Assembly (NCBI RefSeq): GCF_000772105.1
Contig: NZ_CP009355.1
Span: 1,612,001-1,676,000, forward strand
Reading direction: 5' to 3'
Length of the DNA: 64,000 nucleotides
DNA from: Vibrio tubiashii ATCC 19109
Lineage (GTDB): Bacteria; Pseudomonadota; Gammaproteobacteria; Enterobacterales; Vibrionaceae
The notes below the pieces were generated by a model. The model was given only the letters and a program-made list of their open reading frames with translations. It was not told the DNA's origin and did not search any database. This document shows positions 1 through 7,892 of the stretch, one piece after another (positions within the stretch are counted from its first letter, which is position 1; each line of letters starts with the position of its first letter). Both the position numbers and the translations under genes were made by a program.

Positions 1-62
1 CATTAGATATGTTAGCGGGTCCACTAAACTTGTACTACCAGTTGCTCGAGGTTGAGGGCTAA
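1..62 (+). CDS. 3' end of an unidentified protein (partial)
   Basis: An open frame enters from the left edge and ends at a TAA at 60-62. The visible tail reads LDMLAGPLNLYYQLLEVEG, about 19 residues, with the leucine/tyrosine pattern of a C-terminal helix. It is too short to assign a family. An in-frame ATG lies at 9-11, but nothing before it looks like a start region, so this is most likely the end of a gene that begins outside the window. It would be convergent with the leftward gene ending at 148. Confidence 0.35.
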   Translation, partial: LDMLAGPLNLYYQLLEVEG

Positions 63-147
63 ATAAGTGAGATGTAATGGATGGTGAAAAAGCCGTTGGG
101 GTCAACGCAAATGGCTTATAATATCTGGTCCAAAAGCCACTTAGTTG

Positions 148-603
148 TTATTGATAAGTACCCGAAAAAATACTGTTAAGATGAACAACTCTACCGTCTT
201 TCAGGGTAAATGAACCTCGGCGATCAGTAATTAAAAATGCCTGATGATCACTCACCTTTTTAATGAACAGTTTTCTTACCGCAAAACCATGGGTATGCAC
301 ATCATCTGAATCGTCGGTCGTTAGCAGCAAATAGTGATTGCCATAGCGAAGAAATAAGCCATGCATGTCATAAGAAATAGTACGAGTCGTTTTCACTGCT
401 CTAGAAACGAAGTGTGCTTTAGCTTGCCCATGTTTAAGTGTAATAGTGAGTGTTTCATTAGAGATATCAGGATGAGAGGTCTTAAGGCTATACCTATCCT
501 CTGTTAACAAAGCCGATACAATGCCCCAAAGCAAACAAGCCATGAGAGTAAACAATATACCTTTCAAGAAATACGAAATAGACTTATTTATCACGGCATT
601 CAC
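148..603 (-). CDS. Small inner-membrane partner of the ToxR-like regulator
   Basis: No sequence family is recognisable, but the build is clear: a short cytoplasmic N-terminus, one hydrophobic segment (about residues 13-34) and a periplasmic domain of roughly 115 residues rich in alternating beta-strand pattern. The frame overlaps the end of the upstream membrane-bound winged-helix regulator. It can start at GTG 603 or, with a better placed AGGTGA-type ribosome site, at GTG 594, so translation is probably coupled. This is the layout of ToxR/ToxS, TcpP/TcpH and VtrA/VtrC, where the small protein pairs with the regulator's periplasmic domain to stabilise it or sense a ligand such as bile salt. 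The partner role is inferred from gene order and topology, not from sequence similarity. Confidence 0.6.
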   Translation of the reverse strand: MNAVINKSISYFLKGILFTLMACLLWGIVSALLTEDRYSLKTSHPDISNETLTITLKHGQAKAHFVSRAVKTTRTISYDMHGLFLRYGNHYLLLTTDDSDDVHTHGFAVRKLFIKKVSDHQAFLITDRRGSFTLKDGRVVHLNSIFSGTYQ

Positions 604-1261
604 CTAATGACTCTTCCACAAACTCTGAATCAGAATAGCTCACCACTTGATAGCAATTTACTGAACCGCCTTTAGGATATACAAGCATCAACGCTTTTGG
701 CGATGTTTGACTAGGTAGTACATCAGGTTTAATGGGAAAACCATCATAGTAAACGTCCACTCCATCCACTTCGGTGATTTCAACCAGTTCGATGTACATG
801 AAAAGAGTATAAAAGGTCACCAATGCACCCAATACGAACGCCAACCCGAAAAATAGATACTGTTTTGACTTAATCAGCTCATCACCATTTAAGCCAGCCT
901 CATCAATCGCTTCTAACGGCTTTGACTCTATTGCGGCAGAGCGCTCATCACTTCGTAGTAAGTAGCCTTTACCTGGGTCAGTTGTGATAAGACTATCACC
1001 ACCTAACTTTTCAAATGCTTGGCGCAAATTTTTTACCGCAACATTTAACGAGCTTTGTGTAACGATACGTCCAGGCCAACATTGAACCAGCAATGTCTCT
1101 CTCGATATGGTTTTTCCAGGAGCCGCTACCAGTGTCTGTAGAAGAAGTGTCTCGGAGTGAGAAAGGCGAACAGTTTCACCATTGCCGACTCGGCAAAGAG
1201 TCCTTGAGCTGAGGTTAAGCTCATAACCAGAGAAGGTCAGTGTTTGTGTTTTTTCACTCAT
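584..1261 (-). CDS. ToxR-like membrane-anchored winged-helix transcription regulator
   Basis: An OmpR/ToxR-type winged-helix DNA-binding domain occupies about residues 8-105; the recognition part includes SSLNVAVKNLRQAF and the wing ITTDPGKGYLL. A linker, a single membrane span (about 135-157) and a short periplasmic tail of about 65 residues with two cysteines (near 203 and 222) follow. ToxR also has two periplasmic cysteines, so a disulfide is possible here. The ATG at 1261 is preferred over an in-frame TTG six bases upstream. The downstream gene overlaps this one by 11-20 bases and encodes the likely periplasmic partner. The upstream gene is an outer-membrane barrel, a plausible target since ToxR-type proteins control porins. 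The protein is one-component: no receiver domain is present. The signal sensed is unknown. Confidence 0.8.
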   Translation of the reverse strand: MSEKTQTLTFSGYELNLSSRTLCRVGNGETVRLSHSETLLLQTLVAAPGKTISRETLLVQCWPGRIVTQSSLNVAVKNLRQAFEKLGGDSLITTDPGKGYLLRSDERSAAIESKPLEAIDEAGLNGDELIKSKQYLFFGLAFVLGALVTFYTLFMYIELVEITEVDGVDVYYDGFPIKPDVLPSQTSPKALMLVYPKGGSVNCYQVVSYSDSEFVEESLGECRDK

Positions 1262-1329
1262 GGACAAATACTACGCTGCAAAACGTCGGCAAGTCTATCT
1301 AATATCTCCCAACTGGTAAAGATACGCAG

Positions 1330-1355
1330 AAACCTGCCAAACAGTCGGCAGGTTT
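1330..1355 (-). terminator. Hairpin after the outer-membrane barrel gene
   Basis: A perfect 9-bp inverted repeat (AAACCTGCC / GGCAGGTTT) with an 8-base loop lies just past the stop of the barrel gene. The U-tail is short on either strand, so termination may be partial and allow some read-through into the regulator pair. Confidence 0.55.
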
Positions 1356-1367
1356 CGCATACTAATA

Positions 1368-2033
1368 TCAGAAAGAATAGCGCACACCAACCTGACCCGC
1401 GACTTCCGTCGTAGTGGTGTGCTGAGTCTCAAATGCTCGGTGCAATGCATTAAGCTCTAGAGACAAATTGTTTGTCACCGAAAAAGCATTGTTCAAGCGC
1501 AGTTCATACATTGCGAAGTCGTAGTTAGCATGACGAATCGCTGGCTCAATTTGCCAGAAGTCAAACAACTCAACTCTCGCACCCACTTCTAAACTAAGGC
1601 CCGACATGTTGTAGCTTAGTTTAGTGTTTGGAGCTAGGTTTGGCGCTTCTGCTGCTAATTCTAAATCTGAATAACCAACAGTGCCGTACAAAGACCAAGC
1701 CGGGCTAATTGGGTAGTAGTAACCTAGTGCATACAAGTTTTGGTCAAGCGTCCAATCACTTTCAACCAATGAGCCCGAATGCGTGTAATAGGTACGATCT
1801 TTGCGAACTTCAGCGAAAAAATTGTCATAAAAGTTGAAGCTGCCGCGAAGATAAAAACCTTTTGCGTCTATGTCGGCGTTTGATGAGCTAGAACCGTAAT
1901 AAAGCGACTGGCTGTAATTTGACTGTTGATAACCACCCGATAAAAAGTTGTAGTTATCGCTCATACCTTCAGCACGTACCGCACCACACGCCAATACAGC
2001 CATAACTGCTGCACTGTAGATTGTCTTTTTCAT
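1368..2033 (-). CDS. Small outer-membrane beta-barrel protein
   Basis: A signal peptide (MKKTIYSAAVMAVLACGAVRA, cleavage near residue 21-23) is followed by about 200 residues of alternating amphipathic strands. The last residues are GQVGVRYSF, with the terminal phenylalanine that the BAM complex recognises. Length and pattern fit an eight-stranded barrel of the OmpA-like/OmpX-like porin superfamily, with no C-terminal peptidoglycan-binding domain. The ATG at 2033 is favoured over one at 2045 because it starts directly with the basic n-region of the signal peptide. It lies upstream of, and in the same direction as, the ToxR-like pair, separated by about 100 bases and a hairpin. Surface adhesion, bile resistance or structural roles are all possible; substrate transport is unlikely for such a small barrel. 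Confidence 0.75.
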   Translation of the reverse strand: MKKTIYSAAVMAVLACGAVRAEGMSDNYNFLSGGYQQSNYSQSLYYGSSSSNADIDAKGFYLRGSFNFYDNFFAEVRKDRTYYTHSGSLVESDWTLDQNLYALGYYYPISPAWSLYGTVGYSDLELAAEAPNLAPNTKLSYNMSGLSLEVGARVELFDFWQIEPAIRHANYDFAMYELRLNNAFSVTNNLSLELNALHRAFETQHTTTTEVAGQVGVRYSF

Positions 2034-2432
2034 TGTTGCTCTCATTAGATTTGGAAAGAGCTCGAAGTCTATGTGAACGCTATTAGATAGGTGAATAGTC
2101 CAACTCGTTAATTCATCTTAATTATCAATATAAAGCTCATTAACGCTCTCCAGACTTCCCTAATATGTTTTTGCTGAACGCAAAGATCACCTTTCCCTTA
2201 CTTACATCTAAAAAAAGATAAAAAACCAAACATATCATAATCTTAAAGACAGAACGCTTTCTAAAAAGCACTCATTCACAGCATTAATTCATATGAAAAA
2301 CACCTCCCTAACATTGAGAAGACATACATCACTCCATACTATTCTGCTCCTGCAAAGCGCACTAACGTGAGGCAGCCTTTAGGACAATGGCTAAATAATT
2401 TACGGCAGGGAGGCGATACAAAGGTTTTCCGT
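2034..2432. other. Divergent intergenic region, AT-rich
   Basis: About 400 bases separate the leftward barrel gene from the rightward lipoprotein. The stretch is AT-rich and must hold both promoters. I see no convincing operator, RNA gene or repeat. A GTG-started extension of the lipoprotein frame from 2367 exists but has no signal-peptide logic. Confidence 0.4.
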
Positions 2433-3443
2433 ATGTTTCAATCTTTCTACTCCCAGCGACCTAAAGCAGAGGTTTCAGGCTTCTTCTTACTTTCTATTCT
2501 TAGCCTTTGGGGCTGTGGTGGCGGCTCGGGTGATACCCCTGCTCTTAGGGAATCAATGACTCCAGAAACGACCAATATAGAGCCATATATATCAATACAA
2601 CATGGCGATCCCGAGCAAATGCCAACCGTCTTACTCTATTCTGACGGAGGGCCACTATCGTATGCCGATGACGACACATTTGGCTTCATTAGTCAGATTG
2701 ATGATGAGAATGGTGAGAAAATCGACTTTACCAATATCGCCTTTGTCTATGTGAAACAAAGCCAGATGATACAAACGCAAAATTATGCTCAGACCCGAGC
2801 CTATAACTTAATCGAGCAAGACGCCCAACAGTCGGCAGATATTCTTTATCAAGTGGCGAAATACTATAAATCACAAGGCAAAACAGTCTATGTACAAGGC
2901 GCATCACACGGTGGGTTTGTCGTGCTCGCAATGCTGGCTAAATACGGTCCCCAAGCGGCGGACGCTTTCCTTGTTCAGTCATCTCGCCTCAATACACCTG
3001 AAGCGCTGATAGATGCATTTAAATCAAACCAACGTGCGGGTTTCGTCTATGACAACAGTGCATTCCAAGAAGGTGAGTTAATCATTCACACCGACTATTG
3101 GCTTGAGTCCTGTCAGCCGCGCCAAGATATCGCTTTAGATAGTTGTGCATCAAACAGTGAGCGAAGTATCGTTGAGTTACAGCAGAACATGGACAAACTA
3201 AACGCTGCCATTGCGACTCCACGCTATGTCTCTATCCTTGACCAATATGACGACCTAAGTAACCTAGGGTTCACATTCGCTAACAATGATGAACAGCTCG
3301 GTGGGTTATCAGCTGAAGAAAGCACATTTTTGACCCAAAAAGGAGCGATACTGTTTGAAGTAGAAGGTGGTGGACATGTCGGCGGTGCATTAACCAAGCA
3401 AGTGGCCGCGATGAGAGAAGTGTTCTTGATGCCGAGTCAGTAA
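2433..3443 (+). CDS. Predicted alpha/beta-hydrolase lipoprotein
   Basis: Starting at ATG 2433 (AAGG eight bases upstream) gives a classic lipoprotein signal: basic RPK, a hydrophobic stretch FFLLSILSL and the lipobox LWGC with cysteine at residue 28, followed by GGGSGD. The frame is open back to a GTG at 2367, but that start would bury the signal. The mature part has a nucleophile-elbow motif GASHGG (serine about 158) between a strand and a helix, and a late histidine in GGGHVGG (about 315). An acidic residue in the DQYDD segment may complete a Ser-Asp-His triad. This fits a lipid-anchored esterase or peptidase facing the periplasm. The substrate is unknown and no operon partner is adjacent. 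Confidence 0.6.
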   Translation: MFQSFYSQRPKAEVSGFFLLSILSLWGCGGGSGDTPALRESMTPETTNIEPYISIQHGDPEQMPTVLLYSDGGPLSYADDDTFGFISQIDDENGEKIDFTNIAFVYVKQSQMIQTQNYAQTRAYNLIEQDAQQSADILYQVAKYYKSQGKTVYVQGASHGGFVVLAMLAKYGPQAADAFLVQSSRLNTPEALIDAFKSNQRAGFVYDNSAFQEGELIIHTDYWLESCQPRQDIALDSCASNSERSIVELQQNMDKLNAAIATPRYVSILDQYDDLSNLGFTFANNDEQLGGLSAEESTFLTQKGAILFEVEGGGHVGGALTKQVAAMREVFLMPSQ

Positions 3444-3614
3444 CATCCTCGCCAAAAGGGGGGATAGATAGCCGTCAACCTACTATGAACCCCATTTGTT
3501 TTGCTCGATCGTTACTCGTATGCCAAAAATTCGGCGAGAACCTGCTATAAAACCATGGCGAAGCGCTTCAGTCAGGCTACAATGACTCTTCATAGCCTAA
3601 ATCACATGTACTGA

Positions 3615-4028
3615 ATGCTTAAGATATCCAACAACGTCACCCTACAAGCTTGGGAGATCCAACTCACAGCAATACGAGCTCAAGGGGCGGGCGGGCAGAA
3701 TGTCAACAAGGTCTCGAGTGCTATTCATCTTCAGTTTGATGTTAAGCACTCTAGCTTACCTAGCATTTATAAAGAACGAATTCTTGCCCTGCGTGACTCT
3801 CGTATTTCAAAAGATGGTGTCATCACAATAAAAGCTCAGCAATTTCGAACTCAAGAGCAAAACAAAGAAGATGCGCTAAACAGGCTCGCTGAACTGATCA
3901 CTTCAGCGATGGTGGTGCAAAAGAAACGTCGAGAGACAAAACCAACCCGCGCTTCCAAAGAAAGGCGGCTGAAAAGTAAAAACATCAAATCGCAGACCAA
4001 GTCTCTTCGTGGCCGAATTAAGCATTAA
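3615..4028 (+). CDS. arfB: Alternative ribosome-rescue factor ArfB (peptidyl-tRNA hydrolase)
   Basis: A 137-residue protein with the release-factor catalytic motif GGQ at residues 26-28 inside RAQGAGGQNVNKVSSA. Its lysine/arginine-rich tail (KKRRETKPTRASKERRLKSK) is typical of ArfB/YaeJ. In the known family this tail enters the empty mRNA channel of a stalled ribosome, and the GGQ loop hydrolyses the peptidyl-tRNA. Length matches E. coli ArfB (140). The ribosome site before the ATG is weak. The downstream START-domain gene starts about 50 bases later on the same strand, but nothing suggests a shared function. Confidence 0.93.
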   Translation: MLKISNNVTLQAWEIQLTAIRAQGAGGQNVNKVSSAIHLQFDVKHSSLPSIYKERILALRDSRISKDGVITIKAQQFRTQEQNKEDALNRLAELITSAMVVQKKRRETKPTRASKERRLKSKNIKSQTKSLRGRIKH

Positions 4029-4078
4029 GCTCAGTGTCATATAGACTAAACAAGGATGGTCAGGAATTAGGTAATATA

Positions 4079-4720
4079 ATGACAAACTTAGGGAAAAGTA
4101 TTTGTATCTTCAGTTTAATCGCCTCAAGCGCTGTATGGGCAAAACCAGTTGCTAGCTGGAAGTTTGAAAGCGACAGTGACGGCATAACCATCTACTCTCG
4201 TGAGCATAGTGATGGGCTAGTCGAGATTAGAGCCAGAATGTTCGCTCCAACCAGCTACGGCGCGTTTTTGTTGTTGCTGGAAGATACCGCTAATGTGCCG
4301 AACTGGATTGATAACGTCAGCCTAAGCCGCGTTATAAAGCAAATCTCATCCAACGAAAACATTGTCTACACACAATTTGCCGCACCTTGGCCTGCGAAAG
4401 ACCGCGATATGGTCACTTACTCAAAATATTCCGTCGATGAGATAGGTTTTACACTCAACATCAAAGACGCCCCTCCAGCCAGTTTGCCTGAGCAAGAGGA
4501 TTACATCCGCATTACCTCAGTAAAAGCCACATGGACGCTGCAAAAACTCACCAATGGTAGTGCTCTTATCGAATACGTTGCTTTCGCTGATCCTGGCGGT
4601 GCTCTGCCTGATTGGCTAGCCAACAAACTCGCTAAAGAAAGCGCTCGCAATACCTTTATGGGACTGCGAGAACAACTTCCTAACTACCAAGGCAGTGCGC
4701 ACCCCAATATCAAAGAGTGA
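4079..4720 (+). CDS. START-domain lipid-binding-like protein, exported
   Basis: The protein begins with a signal peptide (MTNLGKSICIFSLIASSAVWA) if read from ATG 4079; a longer GTG-started frame from 4034 would bury it. The rest is a START/Bet v1-like fold. Typical features are SWKFESDSDGITIYSRE at the start, the helix-grip segment with VPNWIDNVS and the strand motif PWPAKDRDMV. The C-terminal helix begins at LPDWLANKLAKESARNT. Bacterial START proteins bind hydrophobic ligands such as lipids. A periplasmic location is inferred from the leader. The end is 16 bases from the convergent lipoprotein gene. Confidence 0.75.
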   Translation: MTNLGKSICIFSLIASSAVWAKPVASWKFESDSDGITIYSREHSDGLVEIRARMFAPTSYGAFLLLLEDTANVPNWIDNVSLSRVIKQISSNENIVYTQFAAPWPAKDRDMVTYSKYSVDEIGFTLNIKDAPPASLPEQEDYIRITSVKATWTLQKLTNGSALIEYVAFADPGGALPDWLANKLAKESARNTFMGLREQLPNYQGSAHPNIKE

Positions 4721-4736
4721 AGGAGAAACCGTGAAA

Positions 4737-5411
4737 TTAGAATGCAAAGCTTGGGGTATTAAAGCCGAAATGTTCAAGTTGCTGCGGTGACATGTAATAG
4801 ATTCCCTCTGCAGACGCCGCATGCATAGTAAACCAATAGAACTCTTCTGGTTTGCTTAGCCCAATATCTTGGTAGTACTCAATATAGGGCTGATGCTCCG
4901 GACTGCTTTTGGGTAGGTTCACGCCACCCACCACTTTTCCATTATCATCTTCGAAAGCCCACGAGTGAACGCCAATTTTAGCGCCTTTTTCCGCCCTTCT
5001 GGTCACTCCCGAAAGAAACAGATCCGTCCCACCTGACTCCACAATACCTTTATCGCCTAAGTAAGTACTGATCCCCATTTGATGAATCTTCTTCGATAAA
5101 CGAAGGTTGGTTTCATCGTCGACAGAGCCAGGGATCTCCTTTAATCGCAGTAGCTTTACTTTCGGGTACTGTTTAGTCATTTGTTCAAATGCGGTGTACG
5201 ACCCCGAGCAGATAACACCATTCACTCGCGCCTGCTCAAATGAGGAGTCAACAGTAAAAGTCAGAGGCTCAAAATCATACTCATCCGCTTCTTGGCACTG
5301 AGACTGAAAGACATAGGGAGCAAGATTATCTTTTGAAGACTGACAACCTGAGAGTGCGGTAACGGCGATAAATAGCGGGATTAAGGGTTTCAATTTCAGC
5401 TCCAAAACCAT
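4737..5411 (-). CDS. Lipoprotein with a ClpP/signal-peptide-peptidase-like fold (COG3904 type)
   Basis: A lipoprotein signal with lipobox LSGC (cysteine 23) precedes a domain whose order of motifs matches periplasmic ClpP-fold proteins. IPGSVDDETNLRLSKKI resembles the SPGGSVD...A..I helix, VESGGTDLFLSG matches the nucleophile segment (usually CVSAC..AFLGG), and AKIGVHS carries the catalytic histidine. Serine 126 and histidine 149 therefore sit where the Ser/His dyad is expected, although the usual cysteines around the serine are replaced by glutamate and glycine. A lipid-anchored serine peptidase or esterase facing the periplasm is inferred. The ATG at 5411 lacks a good ribosome site; a TTG with GGAG upstream, seven codons in, is an alternative start. 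Confidence 0.6.
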   Translation of the reverse strand: MVLELKLKPLIPLFIAVTALSGCQSSKDNLAPYVFQSQCQEADEYDFEPLTFTVDSSFEQARVNGVICSGSYTAFEQMTKQYPKVKLLRLKEIPGSVDDETNLRLSKKIHQMGISTYLGDKGIVESGGTDLFLSGVTRRAEKGAKIGVHSWAFEDDNGKVVGGVNLPKSSPEHQPYIEYYQDIGLSKPEEFYWFTMHAASAEGIYYMSPQQLEHFGFNTPSFAF

Positions 5412-5501
5412 TCATTATTGTTATGGATAGTTTATTGAGCCATTGATTATTAATGTATATGGATGTTGTAAGGCTTTGTCATCAAATGTCAGAGCTAAAA
5501 A

Positions 5502-5521
5502 AGCCCAGTTTTCACTGGGCT
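5502..5521 (-). terminator. Rho-independent terminator after glgB
   Basis: The stem AGCCCAG/CTGGGCT is followed on the leftward transcript by a run of six U. It lies 8 bases beyond the glgB stop. Confidence 0.88.
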
Positions 5522-5528
5522 AGTTTGG

Positions 5529-7706
5529 TTAGGCTAACTTATAGAAGACTGTCGCTAACGGCGGCAATCGAAGGTGAATCGACTGCTCTAAGCCCTCGCT
5601 TGCTACCTCTTCGCTCGTCACCGAGTTTAGTACTTCAAATCCACTTCCGTGGTATTTGTTGTCATCGGTGTTAAGCAGCATTTGATATGTTCCTTCATGT
5701 GGTACACCCAATCTAAACTCTTCGTGCGGGACAGGAGTAAAGTTGGTCACGACAAGAATACGCTCTCCACTATCGCTCAAACGTTCATGAGCCAAAATTG
5801 ACGCTTCAGCGGCATCTTGCAATCGCCACTCAAAGCCACGCGGTTCGCAGTCTAGCTCATGCATCGCTTTCTCGCTGCTGTAAAGCTTATTGAGATCGCG
5901 AGTCAACGCCTGAACCCCTTGATGGCGTTCAAAATCAAGCAGGAACCATTGCAGTTGATCGTCATGGTTCCATTCCGCAGTCTGACCAAACTCTGCGCCC
6001 ATAAAGTTAAGCTTTTTACCCGGTTGCGCGTACATGTAACCAAGGTACGCACGCAAGTTGGCTGTTTGCTGCCACTCATCGCCAGGCATCTTATTGTGAA
6101 TAGAACCTTTACCGTAAACCACTTCATCGTGTGATAGCGACAATACATAGTTCTCACTATGGGCATAAACCAATGGGAAGGTAATCGTATTGTGATGGTA
6201 TTGACGGTGAATTGGGTCTTCTTGAATGTAAGACAAAGAGTCGTGCATCCAGCCCATATTCCACTTAAATCCAAAGCCTAAACCGCCCATAAAGGTAGGT
6301 GCTGACACTCCCGGGAATGCGGTCGATTCTTCCGCAATTGTCATTGCGTTCGGGAAGTATTTGTACACTTCCTCATTCATCCATTTCAGCGTGGCAATCG
6401 CATCGTAGTTTTCATTACCACCATCAACATTTGGAATCCATTGGTCATGGCTACGTGAGTAATCGAGGTATAACATAGACGCCACTGCATCGACTCGAAT
6501 GCCATCAATGTGGAACTGTTCAAACCAATACAATGCGTTAGAAACTAAGAAACGTCTTACATGTTCTCGGCCTAGATCGTAGATGTATGAGTTCCAATCT
6601 TGGTGCCAACCGCGACGAGGGTCTGGGTCGTGGAATAAAGGCGTACCATCAAAATTCGCTAAGCCGTGATCATCTGATGGGAAGTGCGCTGGCACCCAAT
6701 CAAGTACCACACCTAGACCAGCTTGGTGGCATTGGTCAACAAAGAACTTAAAGTCATCTGGTGTTCCAAAACGGCTGGTTGGCGCAAATAAGCCCACTGG
6801 CTGATAGCCCCAAGAGCCATAGAATGGGTGCTCTGACACAGGCATCAATTCGATGTGGGTGTAGCCCATATCGACAAGATAAGGGATTAGCTGCTCAGCC
6901 AATTCACGGTAGTTTAGGAAGTCACCATTCGCGCCACGACGCCAAGAGCCCGCATGCAGCTCATAGAACGAGAGCGCTTCTTTGCGCTTTTCCGTCACCG
7001 GACGATTTTGCCACTGATCATCTTGCCATTGGTAACGGCTATGATCATAAGTCACTGAAGAAAAAGAAGGGTACTGCTCCGCAAATGCGCCCCAAGGATC
7101 AGCCTTATGAGGTAAGCCTTCACCATTTGGCCCTTTTAACTCAAACTTGTATTGAGTGCCTTCAGGGAGATTTGGAATAAAGATACCCCAGATACCATAA
7201 TCGAGACGCTGCATAGGCGTGCGACGTCCATCCCACTGGTTGAACTCGCCCACCAAACTACACGCAGAAGCATGCGGTGCGTATACCAAGAAACGGATAC
7301 CTGAAATCTGTTTGCCACCACGCTCAAGCGTCATAAACTGCGCGCCCATATGCTTGTACATTTCTTTAGGCGTATGCAGATCATCATATTCAGCGTAGAT
7401 GTTGTGATACTGATAAGGATCATCCACCAGTTGCTCGGTGCCATTCCAATCGACAGCAAGCAAGTAGTGCGTTAAATGCAAATCTTGCTCTTGTTTAAGG
7501 ATAAAGCCAGAGGCATCTTCCCTTTCAAGTTCTACTCGCTGATCATCGATCACTAATTCAACTTTATCAGCGCCTGGCATCCATACACGCAAAGCGCCGT
7601 GCTCTGGATCGATAAAAGGCCCGATAAACGAAAATGGGTCAGCGAATGTCGCGTGTGAAAGCCGGTTATAAATCTTTGTTGCCTTATCTAACGTTGTTGT
7701 TTTCAA
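5529..7706 (-). CDS. glgB: 1,4-alpha-glucan branching enzyme
   Basis: Forms alpha-1,6 branches in glycogen by cutting and transferring alpha-1,4 chains (GH13). An N-terminal carbohydrate-binding module (to about residue 220) is followed by the catalytic barrel. All four GH13 signatures are present: [22 protein letters not shown] with the nucleophile aspartate, [13 protein letters not shown] with the acid/base glutamate, and [12 protein letters not shown] with the transition-state aspartate. The 725-residue length is normal. The start appears to be TTG, with GGGAGAG about eight bases upstream; no ATG lies in the N-terminal region. It is last in the leftward malP-malQ-glgB series, though malQ ends in its own terminator and glgB may also have a separate promoter in the 186-base gap. 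Confidence 0.97.
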   Translation of the reverse strand: MKTTTLDKATKIYNRLSHATFADPFSFIGPFIDPEHGALRVWMPGADKVELVIDDQRVELEREDASGFILKQEQDLHLTHYLLAVDWNGTEQLVDDPYQYHNIYAEYDDLHTPKEMYKHMGAQFMTLERGGKQISGIRFLVYAPHASACSLVGEFNQWDGRRTPMQRLDYGIWGIFIPNLPEGTQYKFELKGPNGEGLPHKADPWGAFAEQYPSFSSVTYDHSRYQWQDDQWQNRPVTEKRKEALSFYELHAGSWRRGANGDFLNYRELAEQLIPYLVDMGYTHIELMPVSEHPFYGSWGYQPVGLFAPTSRFGTPDDFKFFVDQCHQAGLGVVLDWVPAHFPSDDHGLANFDGTPLFHDPDPRRGWHQDWNSYIYDLGREHVRRFLVSNALYWFEQFHIDGIRVDAVASMLYLDYSRSHDQWIPNVDGGNENYDAIATLKWMNEEVYKYFPNAMTIAEESTAFPGVSAPTFMGGLGFGFKWNMGWMHDSLSYIQEDPIHRQYHHNTITFPLVYAHSENYVLSLSHDEVVYGKGSIHNKMPGDEWQQTANLRAYLGYMYAQPGKKLNFMGAEFGQTAEWNHDDQLQWFLLDFERHQGVQALTRDLNKLYSSEKAMHELDCEPRGFEWRLQDAAEASILAHERLSDSGERILVVTNFTPVPHEEFRLGVPHEGTYQMLLNTDDNKYHGSGFEVLNSVTSEEVASEGLEQSIHLRLPPLATVFYKLA

Positions 7707-7782
7707 GTTACTTCTCTCCCTAACCTAACTTTCATAATCCAAATAAGATTAGTTGTCGTATTGACAGGTCAAATGACCCAAA

Positions 7783-7804
7783 AAGCCCGCTATGCAGCGG
7801 GCTT
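7783..7804 (-). terminator. Rho-independent terminator after malQ
   Basis: The stem AAGCCCGC/GCGGGCTT with a 6-base loop is followed by U4 on the leftward transcript. It sits between malQ and glgB. Confidence 0.82.
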
Positions 7805-7892
7805 AATTAGCGTTATGACAGTTTACCGAATTCCGGCTCTACATAGAGTGATACAACCTAAAATTTTCTATGTATGAACTGCAATTAGACGA

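Noticed and set aside
4034..4078. GTG-started N-terminal extension of the START-domain protein
   Set aside because: It would place 15 polar residues before a clean signal peptide; the ATG at 4079 explains the sequence better.
6761..7180. 139-codon frame on the + strand inside glgB
   Set aside because: It is antisense to conserved catalytic parts of glgB, has no ribosome site and reads as a low-complexity shadow.
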